DNA from: Anaerolineae bacterium
GTDB lineage: Bacteria; Chloroflexota; Anaerolineae; Aggregatilineales; UBA2796
DNA: 64,000 nt
NCBI GenBank assembly: GCA_019637615.1
Contig: JAHBVJ010000032.1
Span: forward strand, 32,723 to 96,722
Direction: 5' to 3'
Both the position numbers and the translations under genes were made by a program. The notes beneath the pieces are model-generated. The model saw nothing but the letters and a program-made list of their open reading frames with translations, searched no databases and was not told where the DNA came from. Each line of letters starts with the position of its first letter. The first letter of the stretch is position 1. Below are positions 52,234-60,281 of this stretch, piece after piece.

Positions 52234-55200
52234 CTATTCGCGGATGTTGACGGTGAGCGTTTCGCTCTGACCGATGTTGCCAGCGGTATCGTAGGCAACC
52301 GCCATGAAGGTATGCACGCCCGCTTTGTCGATCACCCAATCGGCGCTGAAGGGCGCGTTCTCGATGGTCGTGATCAGTTCGCCGTTGTGGTAGAACTCGA
52401 CTTTGGCGACGGCCAGATTATCGCTGACATCGGTGGTCAGCTTGACGACCGAGTCGCTCACACGGAAGCTGTCATTTTGCTCCGGCGCGGTGAAATGTAC
52501 AGTTGGCGCGACATTATCGACGGTCACTTGCAGGATCGACGGCTCGAAGCGCCCATCGGAGAGCGTCAGGCCGAGACGCAATGTGTACAGACCGTCGAGA
52601 TCGCGCGTGTTCCATGTGCCGAGCAAGACATCCTCGCCGCGCTCGGACGGATTGCCACCACCGATGTTGACCCATGCCGTCGGGTTGATGCCCGCGCCAT
52701 ATTCGAGATTGTAGGAAACGACGCGTTCCTCATCGAGCACGCCGCGCACCTCGACGGTGCCGTGTACCAAGCCGAGACCAGCGGGCGAACTGATGCGCCC
52801 CGATTGATTTTCCGCCGTGCCGACGAGATCGTAATCGGTGGGTGGGAGAGGCCAGCCGACCGAACGCGCCCATGCGAGGGCTTCTTGCGGCGGCTCGAAG
52901 AAGCGCGACTCGGTGATGGCGTCGGATGGCGTGCTGCTGGTGGCGAGTTTGCCATTGCGACGGTTGATCTGCACGCGCTTCCAGTAGATGTCGGGCTGTG
53001 TGGGCACGGTGCTGGACAGGCTGTCCTGAAAAAACAGTTCCTTCGTCTTGTCGCAGTCGGGCGTGGGCAGCAGGCCGCTGATCTGGCAGACGGTGGCTTC
53101 GACTACGCTGGCGGGGCGCTGCCATGTGGAGACGGGTTTGCCCTGCAAGTAATATTCCATGATGGCGTGCCAGATGGGAGCCGCGCCCGTGCTGCCGGAA
53201 ACATCATCGCCCATCGAGGCGTTGTTGTTGTTGCCGACCCAGACGCCCGTCACGATGTCCGGTGTGTAGCCGACCGTCCACGCATCACGGTTGTCGTTGG
53301 TGGTGCCTGTCTTGACGGCGGCGGGCCGTGTGAGCGCCAGAGCGTTATCCACCCCGAAGGCGGCTTGGCGCGACTGGTTATCCGCGAGGATGTCGTTGAT
53401 CAGATAGGCCAAGGCGTCACGCAGCACGTTGGCACGTTGCAGCGTCGGCGTGCGCTCTTTGTATTCCCACAGCACATTGCCGTCTTTGTCCTCGATACGC
53501 AGCACCGAGGTGGGATCGAGCGTGCGGAAGCCGGGGCGCGGATTGGCGTCGGGCTTGCCGACCATCGTGCCGAGATTGGCGAAGACGGTATACGCATAGG
53601 TTAGATCGAGCAGCGTGACCTCGCTGGAACCGAGCGCCAGCGCTAGGCCGGAACTCTCCTGCGTCGGGTTGAGCGAAGAGAGACCCAACTGCCGCGCCCG
53701 GCGCACGACGTTGGTGATGCCGAGATCAGCCATGACGCGCACGACGGGGATGTTATACGAATTGGCGAGGGCTTTGCGCACGCTCATTGGGCCGTGAAAC
53801 TGCTCATCTTCGTTGCGCGGCGTGTACGGAATGCCGTTCTGGTTGAAGGTGGTCGGGATGTCCAGCACCATCGTCGCGGGCGTGTAGACGGGCTGGCTGG
53901 ATGCGAAGGCCGTCACGTAGACGAAGGGCTTGAAGGTGGAGGCGGGTTGGCGCAGTCCGAGCGCGGCGTTGAAATTGCCCTGAATGCCCGTGTTCCAGTA
54001 ATCCACACTGCCGATCAACGACAGGATTTCGCCTGTGTCGGGGCGGATGACGACGACCGAGGCATTGGTGACCGGACGCGGCTTGGTCAGGTCGAAGTTG
54101 GACAGCGCGGGCAAATACTGCGCGGCTGTGCAAGGCGTACCATTGGTGGTGTTGGGGGCGGCCGTCGCGCCACCGCCGGAAATGCGGATGATGTAGGCGC
54201 GGGCGGCACATTCAACCTGATACTGAAGATCGAGATCGAGCGTGGTGTAGATTTTGAGGCCGCCACCGAGCACCAAGCGCGCACCATCTAGTCCTTGTTC
54301 GTTGAGCAACTGCTCGGCCTGCTGACGCGCGAAGATCGAGAAGTGCGGCGCGGTGATGCCGAAGCGCTCGGTCAGTGGCGAGATGATGACGGTCTCTTGC
54401 AGCGTTTGCGTCATCTGCTCCTGCGTGATGTAGCCCTGCGCCAGCATGTATTCCAAGACGACGCGCTGACGTTCCCGCGAGGGCTGCGGATTATCGATCG
54501 GATTGAGGGCGGGATTCTGCGGGATGGCGGCAAGGATGGCGGCTTCACCAAGCGTCAGGTCTTGGACGCGCTTGCCGAAGTAGACTTTGGCGGCGGCGTC
54601 CACGCCATAGGCAAGATTGCCGTAGAAGTTGGTGTTGAAATACCACTCTAGAATCTGGTCTTTACTGTACAAACGCGAAATTTCGGCGGCGAGGATGACC
54701 TCTTTGATCTTGCGGTCGGTCGTGACGGCGGTGCGTTCCTTGGGATCGATCAGCGTTTGCTTGACCAACTGCTGCGTGATGGTGCTGCCGCCTTGCACGG
54801 TATCACTCTGGATAGCCAGCCACACGGCGCGGATGATGCCGCGTATGTCGAAGCCGGGATTGGTGTAGAAGGTCTTGTCCTCGATGGCGAGGGTAGCCTC
54901 GATCAGCGTTTTGGGAATCTCCGAGATAGGTACGTACTGGCGGTCACCATCCGGATCGACCACCTCATAGATCACGCGCTGCCCCGTGCGGTCGTAAATG
55001 CGGGTGGTCTGGAACTCCTCACGGATGTCGGCAATCTGGGACGGGGGCGGCAGATCGCGGGCGTAGGTCATGTAGATGCCGACCGCTGCGGCGACGCCAG
55101 TAACCCCTAGCAGCAGCACGCCGACTATCGACACGATGATCGCGATGGTGATCGCGGTGACGAGGCGGCGACGGCGGCGATTGGCCTGCACTAGGCGCTG

Positions 55201-55248
55201 CTCTCGGCGGCGGCGGATGATGTAGGTAAGGTCGGGTGCTGGTCGCAT
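52234..55248 (-). CDS. Bifunctional class A penicillin-binding protein
   Basis: This 1004-residue cell-wall enzyme has one N-terminal transmembrane helix (about residues 31-55). The transglycosylase domain carries the catalytic glutamate in ATLAIEDKTFYTNPGFD and GGSTITQQLVKQTL. The transpeptidase domain has the active-site serine in ASTFKPFVYV, the SYN motif in LANSYNIPVVR and KTGTTNDNRDAW. Two beta-sandwich domains with Big/FN3-like repeats follow to the C-terminus. All catalytic residues are present. The upstream region carries repeat arrays described separately. Confidence 0.94.
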   Translation of the reverse strand: MRPAPDLTYIIRRRREQRLVQANRRRRRLVTAITIAIIVSIVGVLLLGVTGVAAAVGIYMTYARDLPPPSQIADIREEFQTTRIYDRTGQRVIYEVVDPDGDRQYVPISEIPKTLIEATLAIEDKTFYTNPGFDIRGIIRAVWLAIQSDTVQGGSTITQQLVKQTLIDPKERTAVTTDRKIKEVILAAEISRLYSKDQILEWYFNTNFYGNLAYGVDAAAKVYFGKRVQDLTLGEAAILAAIPQNPALNPIDNPQPSRERQRVVLEYMLAQGYITQEQMTQTLQETVIISPLTERFGITAPHFSIFARQQAEQLLNEQGLDGARLVLGGGLKIYTTLDLDLQYQVECAARAYIIRISGGGATAAPNTTNGTPCTAAQYLPALSNFDLTKPRPVTNASVVVIRPDTGEILSLIGSVDYWNTGIQGNFNAALGLRQPASTFKPFVYVTAFASSQPVYTPATMVLDIPTTFNQNGIPYTPRNEDEQFHGPMSVRKALANSYNIPVVRVMADLGITNVVRRARQLGLSSLNPTQESSGLALALGSSEVTLLDLTYAYTVFANLGTMVGKPDANPRPGFRTLDPTSVLRIEDKDGNVLWEYKERTPTLQRANVLRDALAYLINDILADNQSRQAAFGVDNALALTRPAAVKTGTTNDNRDAWTVGYTPDIVTGVWVGNNNNASMGDDVSGSTGAAPIWHAIMEYYLQGKPVSTWQRPASVVEATVCQISGLLPTPDCDKTKELFFQDSLSSTVPTQPDIYWKRVQINRRNGKLATSSTPSDAITESRFFEPPQEALAWARSVGWPLPPTDYDLVGTAENQSGRISSPAGLGLVHGTVEVRGVLDEERVVSYNLEYGAGINPTAWVNIGGGNPSERGEDVLLGTWNTRDLDGLYTLRLGLTLSDGRFEPSILQVTVDNVAPTVHFTAPEQNDSFRVSDSVVKLTTDVSDNLAVAKVEFYHNGELITTIENAPFSADWVIDKAGVHTFMAVAYDTAGNIGQSETLTVNIRE

Positions 55249-55262
55249 AGCGTCCCTGAATC

Positions 55263-55293
55263 AGTGCTAAGTGCTGCGTGCTAAGTGCTGCGT
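55263..55293 (+). repeat. GTGCTNAG-type short repeat array, site C
   Basis: AGTGCTAAGTGCTGCGTGCT then AAGTGCTGCGT is a tandem array of about four near-identical units, 15 bases upstream of the penicillin-binding protein start. Confidence 0.6.
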
Positions 55294-55458
55294 AGAGGCA
55301 GTGTGATGATGCGGTAAACACACACGAAGCATGGACAGCCCATAGAAACGGTGCATCCATTGTGCCGCATCTGCGCGTTCTGTGCATGGGCGGCGGATGA
55401 GCGTTGGATGATCCCAGAAATGATCCCGTGCGCTCCTGAAGTCGGGATCATGAGAGGA

Positions 55459-55494
55459 AGTGCTAGGTGCTGAGTGCTAAGTGAAGACAAGACG
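55459..55494 (+). repeat. GTGCTNAG-type short repeat array, site D
   Basis: AGTGCTAGGTGCTGAGTGCT is followed by AAGTGAAGACAAGACG. The tail AGACAAGACG is shared with the array at 52182. Confidence 0.6.
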
Positions 55495-55588
55495 TTGTCG
55501 GTGATTAAGCGATGTGATGAGGTTCCAGAAGCAGTTGAGCACATAGCGTGATCTCTCGTGATTGATGGTAGACGGGCGAACCCTGTTT

Positions 55589-55722
55589 TGCCTGATCTGC
55601 CTGTTTTATCAGGCAAATTTCAGGCATAGCATGTTTTTTACGCTCAAATGAGCCGTCCTGAACCGAGAAAAACAGGCAATTATCAGGCCGGATCAGGCAA
55701 ATAACAGGCAATTTATCAGGCA
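55589..55722. repeat. CAGGCA motif array with roughly 11-bp spacing
   Basis: TGCCTG occurs at 55589 and 55598. CAGGCA occurs at 55610, 55621, 55673, 55694, 55705 and 55717, with a variant CAGGCC at 55684. Most neighbours are 9 to 12 bases apart, so sites fall on one face of the helix. Flanks are A/T-rich (ATCAGGCAATT is typical). Confidence 0.65.
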
Positions 55723-55906
55723 GTTGGGTTGGGCGGACGACTTAAGTATGGCAGAAAGAAAGGCTGTAGGTGACAAGTAGACAAGGCACGGTCAAAATAT
55801 GGAATAATCCATATGTACTAATCATAGCCGCATTTTTGTGAAGAGTCAAGAGAAATATCGTTAGAACTTTCTAACTATTATTACGCCCGTTCGTTTGAGT
55901 TCCGTG

Positions 55907-56509
55907 TCAGTTTTCGTCTTCATCGAGTTGATCGGGATTGAATTGTACATCCTCGTAGATGTCGGTGAGGTTGAACGTGCAGTTGGCGGACGGGAGCGTG
56001 AGGTGTTCGTCCAACGTGGTGATTTTGGTGTACCGCCAGCTTCCATCGGCTTGACGCGCAAATTGTTCGATCTGCGGGCGCGCTTGGGAAATGAGGATGT
56101 ACTCTTGGAGAGAAGACAAAGTCGTGTACTGCGTAAATTTGCGTCCACGATCGGTCATTTCGGTCGAAGGCGAGAGCACTTCGATGAGGATCGTCGGGTT
56201 GACTAGGGTATCCTCCTGATCATCAGCGAAGCGGAGTTCGCGACAAGCAACAACGATATCAGGATAGGTATAAGCGCGTGCTCTGCCGACTCGAACGCGT
56301 AAATCGGCTGTGAATACTTCACAACCTTGGGAGCGCCCATGTGTATGCAGCAGAGTCACCATATTCCTGATAATCCGTGTGTGATTTACACTAGCACCAG
56401 CGAAATCGATGATCTCGCCATTGAAGAATTCGTGCTTGGTGTCACTCGCGCGCTCAAACGCGAGATATTCGTCGGCGGTCATGCGGCGATTTTCGGGCGG
56501 GGCAGACAT
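55907..56509 (-). CDS. Uma2 family (DUF820) nuclease-fold protein
   Basis: This 200-residue protein of the Uma2/DUF820 family has a PD-(D/E)XK nuclease fold. The family signature is seen in MTADEYLAFE near the start, KHEFFNGEIIDFAG, the PDIVVACRELRF strand and the PTILIEVLSPSTEMTDR segment, where D, E and the following S/D form the predicted metal site. The family is abundant in cyanobacteria and Chloroflexota, and its biological role is not established. It stands alone here. Confidence 0.9.
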   Translation of the reverse strand: MSAPPENRRMTADEYLAFERASDTKHEFFNGEIIDFAGASVNHTRIIRNMVTLLHTHGRSQGCEVFTADLRVRVGRARAYTYPDIVVACRELRFADDQEDTLVNPTILIEVLSPSTEMTDRGRKFTQYTTLSSLQEYILISQARPQIEQFARQADGSWRYTKITTLDEHLTLPSANCTFNLTDIYEDVQFNPDQLDEDEN

Positions 56510-56562
56510 CGGCTGATCTCTCCGCTACGTGACATCTACCCTGCCATTATAACATCGAACGC

Positions 56563-57327
56563 TCAGGGGAATTTGATCGCGGTGGCGAACGTCCCGCGCC
56601 CGACCGTCGCGGAGACGCTAAGGCTGCCCTTTTGACCGGGGACAACATACAAGATCACGGCTTCGGCGGTAGTGATGGCCTGTTTGGTGGTGGGATCGAT
56701 GGCGTTGGCATAGCCGGACGCGTACCAAGCGTAACCAGTCGTGGTGGTATAGGGTTGATATTGATAGTTTGCTACGCCGGGGAAGGTTTGCTTGGCGAGG
56801 GCAAGCGCAGCATCCGCGCTGACGGCTGACCCCTTGACGACGAGCGAATAGACGCCCAAGCTGCTGCCCTGCACATCGATGGTCACGTCGCCGGAGAGCG
56901 TGCCCGTGCCGTAGCTCAGGGAGGCCGCGCCGTTGGAGAGGATCGCGCCGTAGGTGTTGACGGCGAGATCGGCGGCGGTGAGCTGCGCTTGCGTGCTGGC
57001 GGACGTTTGCGAGAGCGCCTGCGTGACGCTGCCGCTGAGACCGCCCGCCGTTTTGACGGTGACATTGATGCCCAAGACCTGCGCCGCGTAACTCTGGATG
57101 GCGGCGGCGGCTTCGGAAGCGGGGACGCTGTTAGTTTTGCCCGCTAAGGCCGTCGCGGTGGCAGAAACGCTGTTGGCGGCACTGCCCGCCGTCGCGGTTA
57201 CGCCGGATCGGTTGACGGTGGCGCGCGGTGTACGACCCGCGCCGAGGACGGGCGCATTGATCGTGCCGAGAAGCAACGTGCAAAGGGTGAGGGAGAGGAT
57301 CACTCCCCATGTGATGCGGCGCGTCAT
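56563..57327 (-). CDS. Secreted hypothetical protein, Ala/Thr/Ser-rich
   Basis: This is a 254-residue protein with a signal peptide (RRITWGVILSLTLCTLLLG) and a low-complexity, Ala/Ser/Thr-rich N-terminal region. The C-terminal half consists of alternating beta strands (DVTIDVQGSSLGVYSLVVKG). I recognise no family and see no metal or catalytic motif. The start at ATG 57327 is chosen because the signal peptide begins there. Confidence 0.7.
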   Translation of the reverse strand: MTRRITWGVILSLTLCTLLLGTINAPVLGAGRTPRATVNRSGVTATAGSAANSVSATATALAGKTNSVPASEAAAAIQSYAAQVLGINVTVKTAGGLSGSVTQALSQTSASTQAQLTAADLAVNTYGAILSNGAASLSYGTGTLSGDVTIDVQGSSLGVYSLVVKGSAVSADAALALAKQTFPGVANYQYQPYTTTTGYAWYASGYANAIDPTTKQAITTAEAVILYVVPGQKGSLSVSATVGRGTFATAIKFP

Positions 57328-57459
57328 ATGATTACTCCCGAAAAACGTGTACAATCTGCGGTTAAGCCTATCAATTGAGCTAACTATACAGTGTGTCTAG
57401 CTTGAAAAATCACGGTTCGTGCAAAATTTTCGTGAAATATCTGTAAACTGCGAGACGAG

Positions 57460-57954
57460 ATGAAATACGCAACCACCGTTAACGGCAAGAGTTACGAGAT
57501 CGAAGTGAATCAGGACGGCAAAGTCACGGTCAACGGGGAAGAACGCACCGTCGATTTCAAGAGCATCACTGAATCGCTGTATTCGGTGATCATCGAGAAC
57601 GCGAGTTATGAGGTCGCCGTCGAGCTGCGCGATGGTCAGTACAACGTGATGATGCAGGGCGACCTGTACGAGACAGAAGTGCTGGATGAGCGGCAACTGC
57701 GTATGGCGCAAGCCTCGGCGGGGTTCAGCGTCGCGCAGGGCGAATTCAGCCTGAAATCTCCCATGCCGGGCATGATCGTGGATGTGCGCGTGGCGGAAGG
57801 GCAGCATGTCGAGAAGGGACAATCGCTGATCGTCCTCGAATCGATGAAGATGGAGAACGAACTCAAAGCACCCCGCGCTGGCACGATCATCCGCATTCAC
57901 GTCAGCAAGAGCGACAGCGTCGAACAAAATAAAGTGCTGCTGACGTTAGGCTAG
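57460..57954 (+). CDS. Biotin/lipoyl-domain carrier protein (BCCP-like)
   Basis: This 164-residue protein has a C-terminal biotinyl domain with the biotinylated lysine in ESMKMENELKAPRAGT. The N-terminal half (about residues 1-80) resembles the biotin-carrier linker domain of acyl-CoA carboxylases. It would carry CO2 between carboxylase and transferase subunits, none of which is encoded nearby. ATG 57460 has GAGACGAG upstream. Confidence 0.87.
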   Translation: MKYATTVNGKSYEIEVNQDGKVTVNGEERTVDFKSITESLYSVIIENASYEVAVELRDGQYNVMMQGDLYETEVLDERQLRMAQASAGFSVAQGEFSLKSPMPGMIVDVRVAEGQHVEKGQSLIVLESMKMENELKAPRAGTIIRIHVSKSDSVEQNKVLLTLG

Positions 57955-57967
57955 ACGGCGCGGGTGG

Positions 57968-58276
57968 ATGATGGCGACCTACGAAGTTTTGTACTGGCAC
58001 GACCTCCCCTCGCAGGTACGGGCAAAGGGGACGAATCCGCGCGACCGAATCAGCGTCCAGCTTTCGCAGCGCTTCCAAGAGGCGATTGACGCGGCGGCGA
58101 TGGCGGCGAAGTTGATCGGCACCGACGATTACCTCGCGATGTACCAGTGGGGCGAAATGATGGAGCGCCACGGCACGCCGCAAGAAGTGGCAGCGGCGGT
58201 AGCGGCGGAGATCGAGGCGCAGTATCCGGGCGAGATCGATTGGCGGGCGACGGCGGATGCTTTACGCTACCGATGA
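57968..58276 (+). CDS. Small 'virulence factor'-family (PF13769-like) protein
   Basis: This 102-residue soluble protein has the opening YEVLYWHDLPSQVRAKG and the segment SQRFQEAIDAAAMAAKLIGT, which match my memory of the conserved virulence-factor family PF13769. The family's biochemical function is unknown despite the name. It starts 13 bases after the biotin carrier gene and is probably co-transcribed. Confidence 0.72.
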   Translation: MMATYEVLYWHDLPSQVRAKGTNPRDRISVQLSQRFQEAIDAAAMAAKLIGTDDYLAMYQWGEMMERHGTPQEVAAAVAAEIEAQYPGEIDWRATADALRYR

Positions 58277-58290
58277 ATTGAACAGATTTA

Positions 58291-58299
58291 TGCTATAAT
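58291..58299 (+). promoter_or_regulatory. Extended -10 promoter for the DCC-family gene
   Basis: TGCTATAAT is an extended -10 box (TGn followed by TATAAT), 36 bases before the start at 58335. No good -35 is visible, which is normal for extended -10 promoters. Confidence 0.5.
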
Positions 58300-58334
58300 T
58301 ATTTGTGAAATTCATCACAGCGTGAGATCAACTG

Positions 58335-58739
58335 ATGCAAACCGTAATGCTTTATGACGGCTTCTGTGCCCTGTGTATGCAGTCGCTGCGCATGATCAAG
58401 CCGCTGGATTGGCGCGGCGCGATTGAATACCTGAATTTGCAGGAATGGGACACCGTTCATCAGCGCTTCCCCCAACTTGAGTATGAACAATTGATGGGCG
58501 CGGTGCATGTCGTCCGGCCTGACGGCGCGGTGCTGGCGGGCTATAAGGGCGTGCGCGAACTACTGCGCCAACTGCCGCTGACGATGTGGCTGTACCCGAT
58601 CCTGCTGCTGCCGGGAGTGTCGTGGCTCGGTGATAAGGTCTACAACTGGATCGCCGCGCATCGCTACCAGTTTAACCGCATCTTCGGCGGGCCGACCGAG
58701 TGCGTGGATGGCACCTGCAAGGTGCATACGCGACACTAA
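58335..58739 (+). CDS. DCC-family thiol-disulfide oxidoreductase (DUF393)
   Basis: This 134-residue protein begins with VMLYDGFCALCMQSLRMI, the D-x-x-C-x-x-C motif of the DUF393/DCC family. A fold similar to thioredoxin follows, and a hydrophobic stretch near residues 78-100 (LTMWLYPILLLPGVSWLG). The C-terminus has two more cysteines (PTECVDGTCKV). It may act as a membrane-associated thiol oxidoreductase. No partner is evident. Confidence 0.87.
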   Translation: MQTVMLYDGFCALCMQSLRMIKPLDWRGAIEYLNLQEWDTVHQRFPQLEYEQLMGAVHVVRPDGAVLAGYKGVRELLRQLPLTMWLYPILLLPGVSWLGDKVYNWIAAHRYQFNRIFGGPTECVDGTCKVHTRH

Positions 58740-58964
58740 GCGCAACCCTAGGACTACGCAGCACTCGTATTTCTCGACCCTCGATTATGCCCGCAGCGTT
58801 CCCCGGCTGCGGCGCAACTCCCCGCCAAAAGATTTAAGCTAGATTTAAGGAGAATTAGGACACATTTAAGCCGATTCCGTGTTTAACTCATGATAGGTTA
58901 AGCAAGGGTGCTTATACTGTTCTGCATCGTCTCATTCAGCCGTTCATTAGAAGAGATACCTGCT

Positions 58965-59522
58965 ATGCGCAAGGTTCACCCAACCTCGACTCATATGTTT
59001 CCGCCTGCCATTCGCAAGTTTTTCGTATCGGGCTTCGTGATTTTCGCGTTCGGGGCGTATGCGCTGCATGAGCATGGCACTGACTCGTCAACGGTAGCGG
59101 ATGCGCTGCCAAGCTCCCCACAGCCAACACCCGCGCAATCGACAGCGTTTAACAATGGGCGCGTGAATAACCGACCGCCGCGATCCCAGCCGCAGCCCGT
59201 CCAGCCGACCGCCGTCCCGATGAGCAGCGTGAATGGTCAATTCCACGACGGCACGTATCAGGGCGCGGTGGCGGATGCTTTCTTCGGGATGGTGCAGGTG
59301 CAAGCTGTGGTGCAAAACGGCAAGCTGTCCGATGTGCAGTTCCTCGATTATCCACATGATCGACGCACCTCACAGCGCATCAACAGTTTTGCGATGCCGT
59401 ACCTGACGACGGAAGCCGTCCAAGCACAAAGCGCGCGGGTAGACATCATCTCCGGCGCGACGCTCACCAGCGAAGCGTTCATCCAATCGCTGCAATCGGC
59501 ACTGAATCAGGCACAAAGTTAG
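58965..59522 (+). CDS. Secreted FMN-binding protein (SGAT flavinylation motif)
   Basis: This 185-residue protein has an N-terminal hydrophobic helix (about residues 19-35), a Pro/Ser/Thr-rich linker and a C-terminal FMN-binding domain (YQGAVADAFFGMVQVQAVV). The conserved SGATLTSEAFIQSL motif carries the threonine expected to be flavinylated by ApbE. It is encoded 15 bases before an apbE gene and two genes before an NqrB/ferredoxin-reductase fusion. A role as electron carrier is likely. Confidence 0.87.
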   Translation: MRKVHPTSTHMFPPAIRKFFVSGFVIFAFGAYALHEHGTDSSTVADALPSSPQPTPAQSTAFNNGRVNNRPPRSQPQPVQPTAVPMSSVNGQFHDGTYQGAVADAFFGMVQVQAVVQNGKLSDVQFLDYPHDRRTSQRINSFAMPYLTTEAVQAQSARVDIISGATLTSEAFIQSLQSALNQAQS

Positions 59523-59537
59523 CCGCCTAAACTAACC

Positions 59538-60281
59538 ATGAAACAGACGCGTTTGTTGATGGGGATGCCGATCACGGTCGAGGTGCTCGATGCCCACGTG
59601 ACCGAAGCGGACATCGCCGCCGTGTTTGCGTACTTCGAGTATGTCGATGCGACGTTCAGCACATACAAAAGCGAGAGCGAGATCACGCGCTTGAATATGG
59701 GGTTGCTCACGCTGGAACAGGCCAGCGAGGATATGCGGACGATCTTCGCGCTGGCGGAGCAAACCAAACAGGCTACCGACGGCTACTTCGACATCTGGCG
59801 CGATGGCTTCTGCGATCCGTCAGGCATCGTCAAGGGTTGGGCGATCCATAACGCGGCGCTGCAACTGAACCGTAAGGGTTTCCAGAATTTGTACGTGGAC
59901 GCGGGCGGCGATATTCAGCCGTTCGGCAGCAACGCGGACGGCGAGGCGTGGCGGGTGGGCATCCGCAACCCGTTCAATATGCAGGAAATCGTGAAAGTGG
60001 TGGCCGTGACGGATCAGGGCGTGGCGACATCGGGCAATTATGTGCGCGGCAGCCACATCTACAATCCGCGCGGCGCGGCACTCAGCGACAAGATCGTGAG
60101 CTTGACCGTGATCGGCCCGAACGTCTACGACGCGGATCGCTACGCCACGGCGGCCTTCGCGATGGGGCAAGCAGGCATCACGTTTATCGAGAAGTTGGAC
60201 GGCTTCGAAGGCTACATGATCGATAGTCATGGTCAGGCCACGCTCACCAGTGGCTTTGAAGGGTATGTTTGCCATGTTTAG
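59538..60281 (+). CDS. apbE: FAD:protein FMN transferase (ApbE family), short form
   Basis: This 247-residue ApbE homolog lacks an obvious signal peptide. It has the family motifs MGMPITVEVLDAH, DGYFDIWRDGF, SGIVKGWAIHNAAL, the Mg-binding YVDAGGDIQPFG and VATSGNYVRG. It follows the gene for the secreted FMN-binding protein, its probable substrate, although a cytoplasmic location would need flavinylation before export. Its end overlaps the next gene by eight bases. Confidence 0.87.
   Translation: MKQTRLLMGMPITVEVLDAHVTEADIAAVFAYFEYVDATFSTYKSESEITRLNMGLLTLEQASEDMRTIFALAEQTKQATDGYFDIWRDGFCDPSGIVKGWAIHNAALQLNRKGFQNLYVDAGGDIQPFGSNADGEAWRVGIRNPFNMQEIVKVVAVTDQGVATSGNYVRGSHIYNPRGAALSDKIVSLTVIGPNVYDADRYATAAFAMGQAGITFIEKLDGFEGYMIDSHGQATLTSGFEGYVCHV

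Larger units (their letters stand above)
55249..55906. other. Repeat-rich intergenic region upstream of the penicillin-binding protein
   Basis: No gene is supported in about 650 bases. It contains two GTGCTNAG arrays (55263-55293 and 55459-55494), a CAGGCA array (55589-55722), and A+T-rich sequence downstream of the Uma2 gene. These are listed separately. Confidence 0.6.

Noticed and set aside
55010..55616. Open frames on the minus strand upstream of the penicillin-binding protein gene
   Set aside because: They consist of translated repeat arrays and have no protein character.
55589..55722. CAGGCA array as a CRISPR
   Set aside because: Units are far too short and closely spaced, there are no unique spacers, and no cas gene is in the window.
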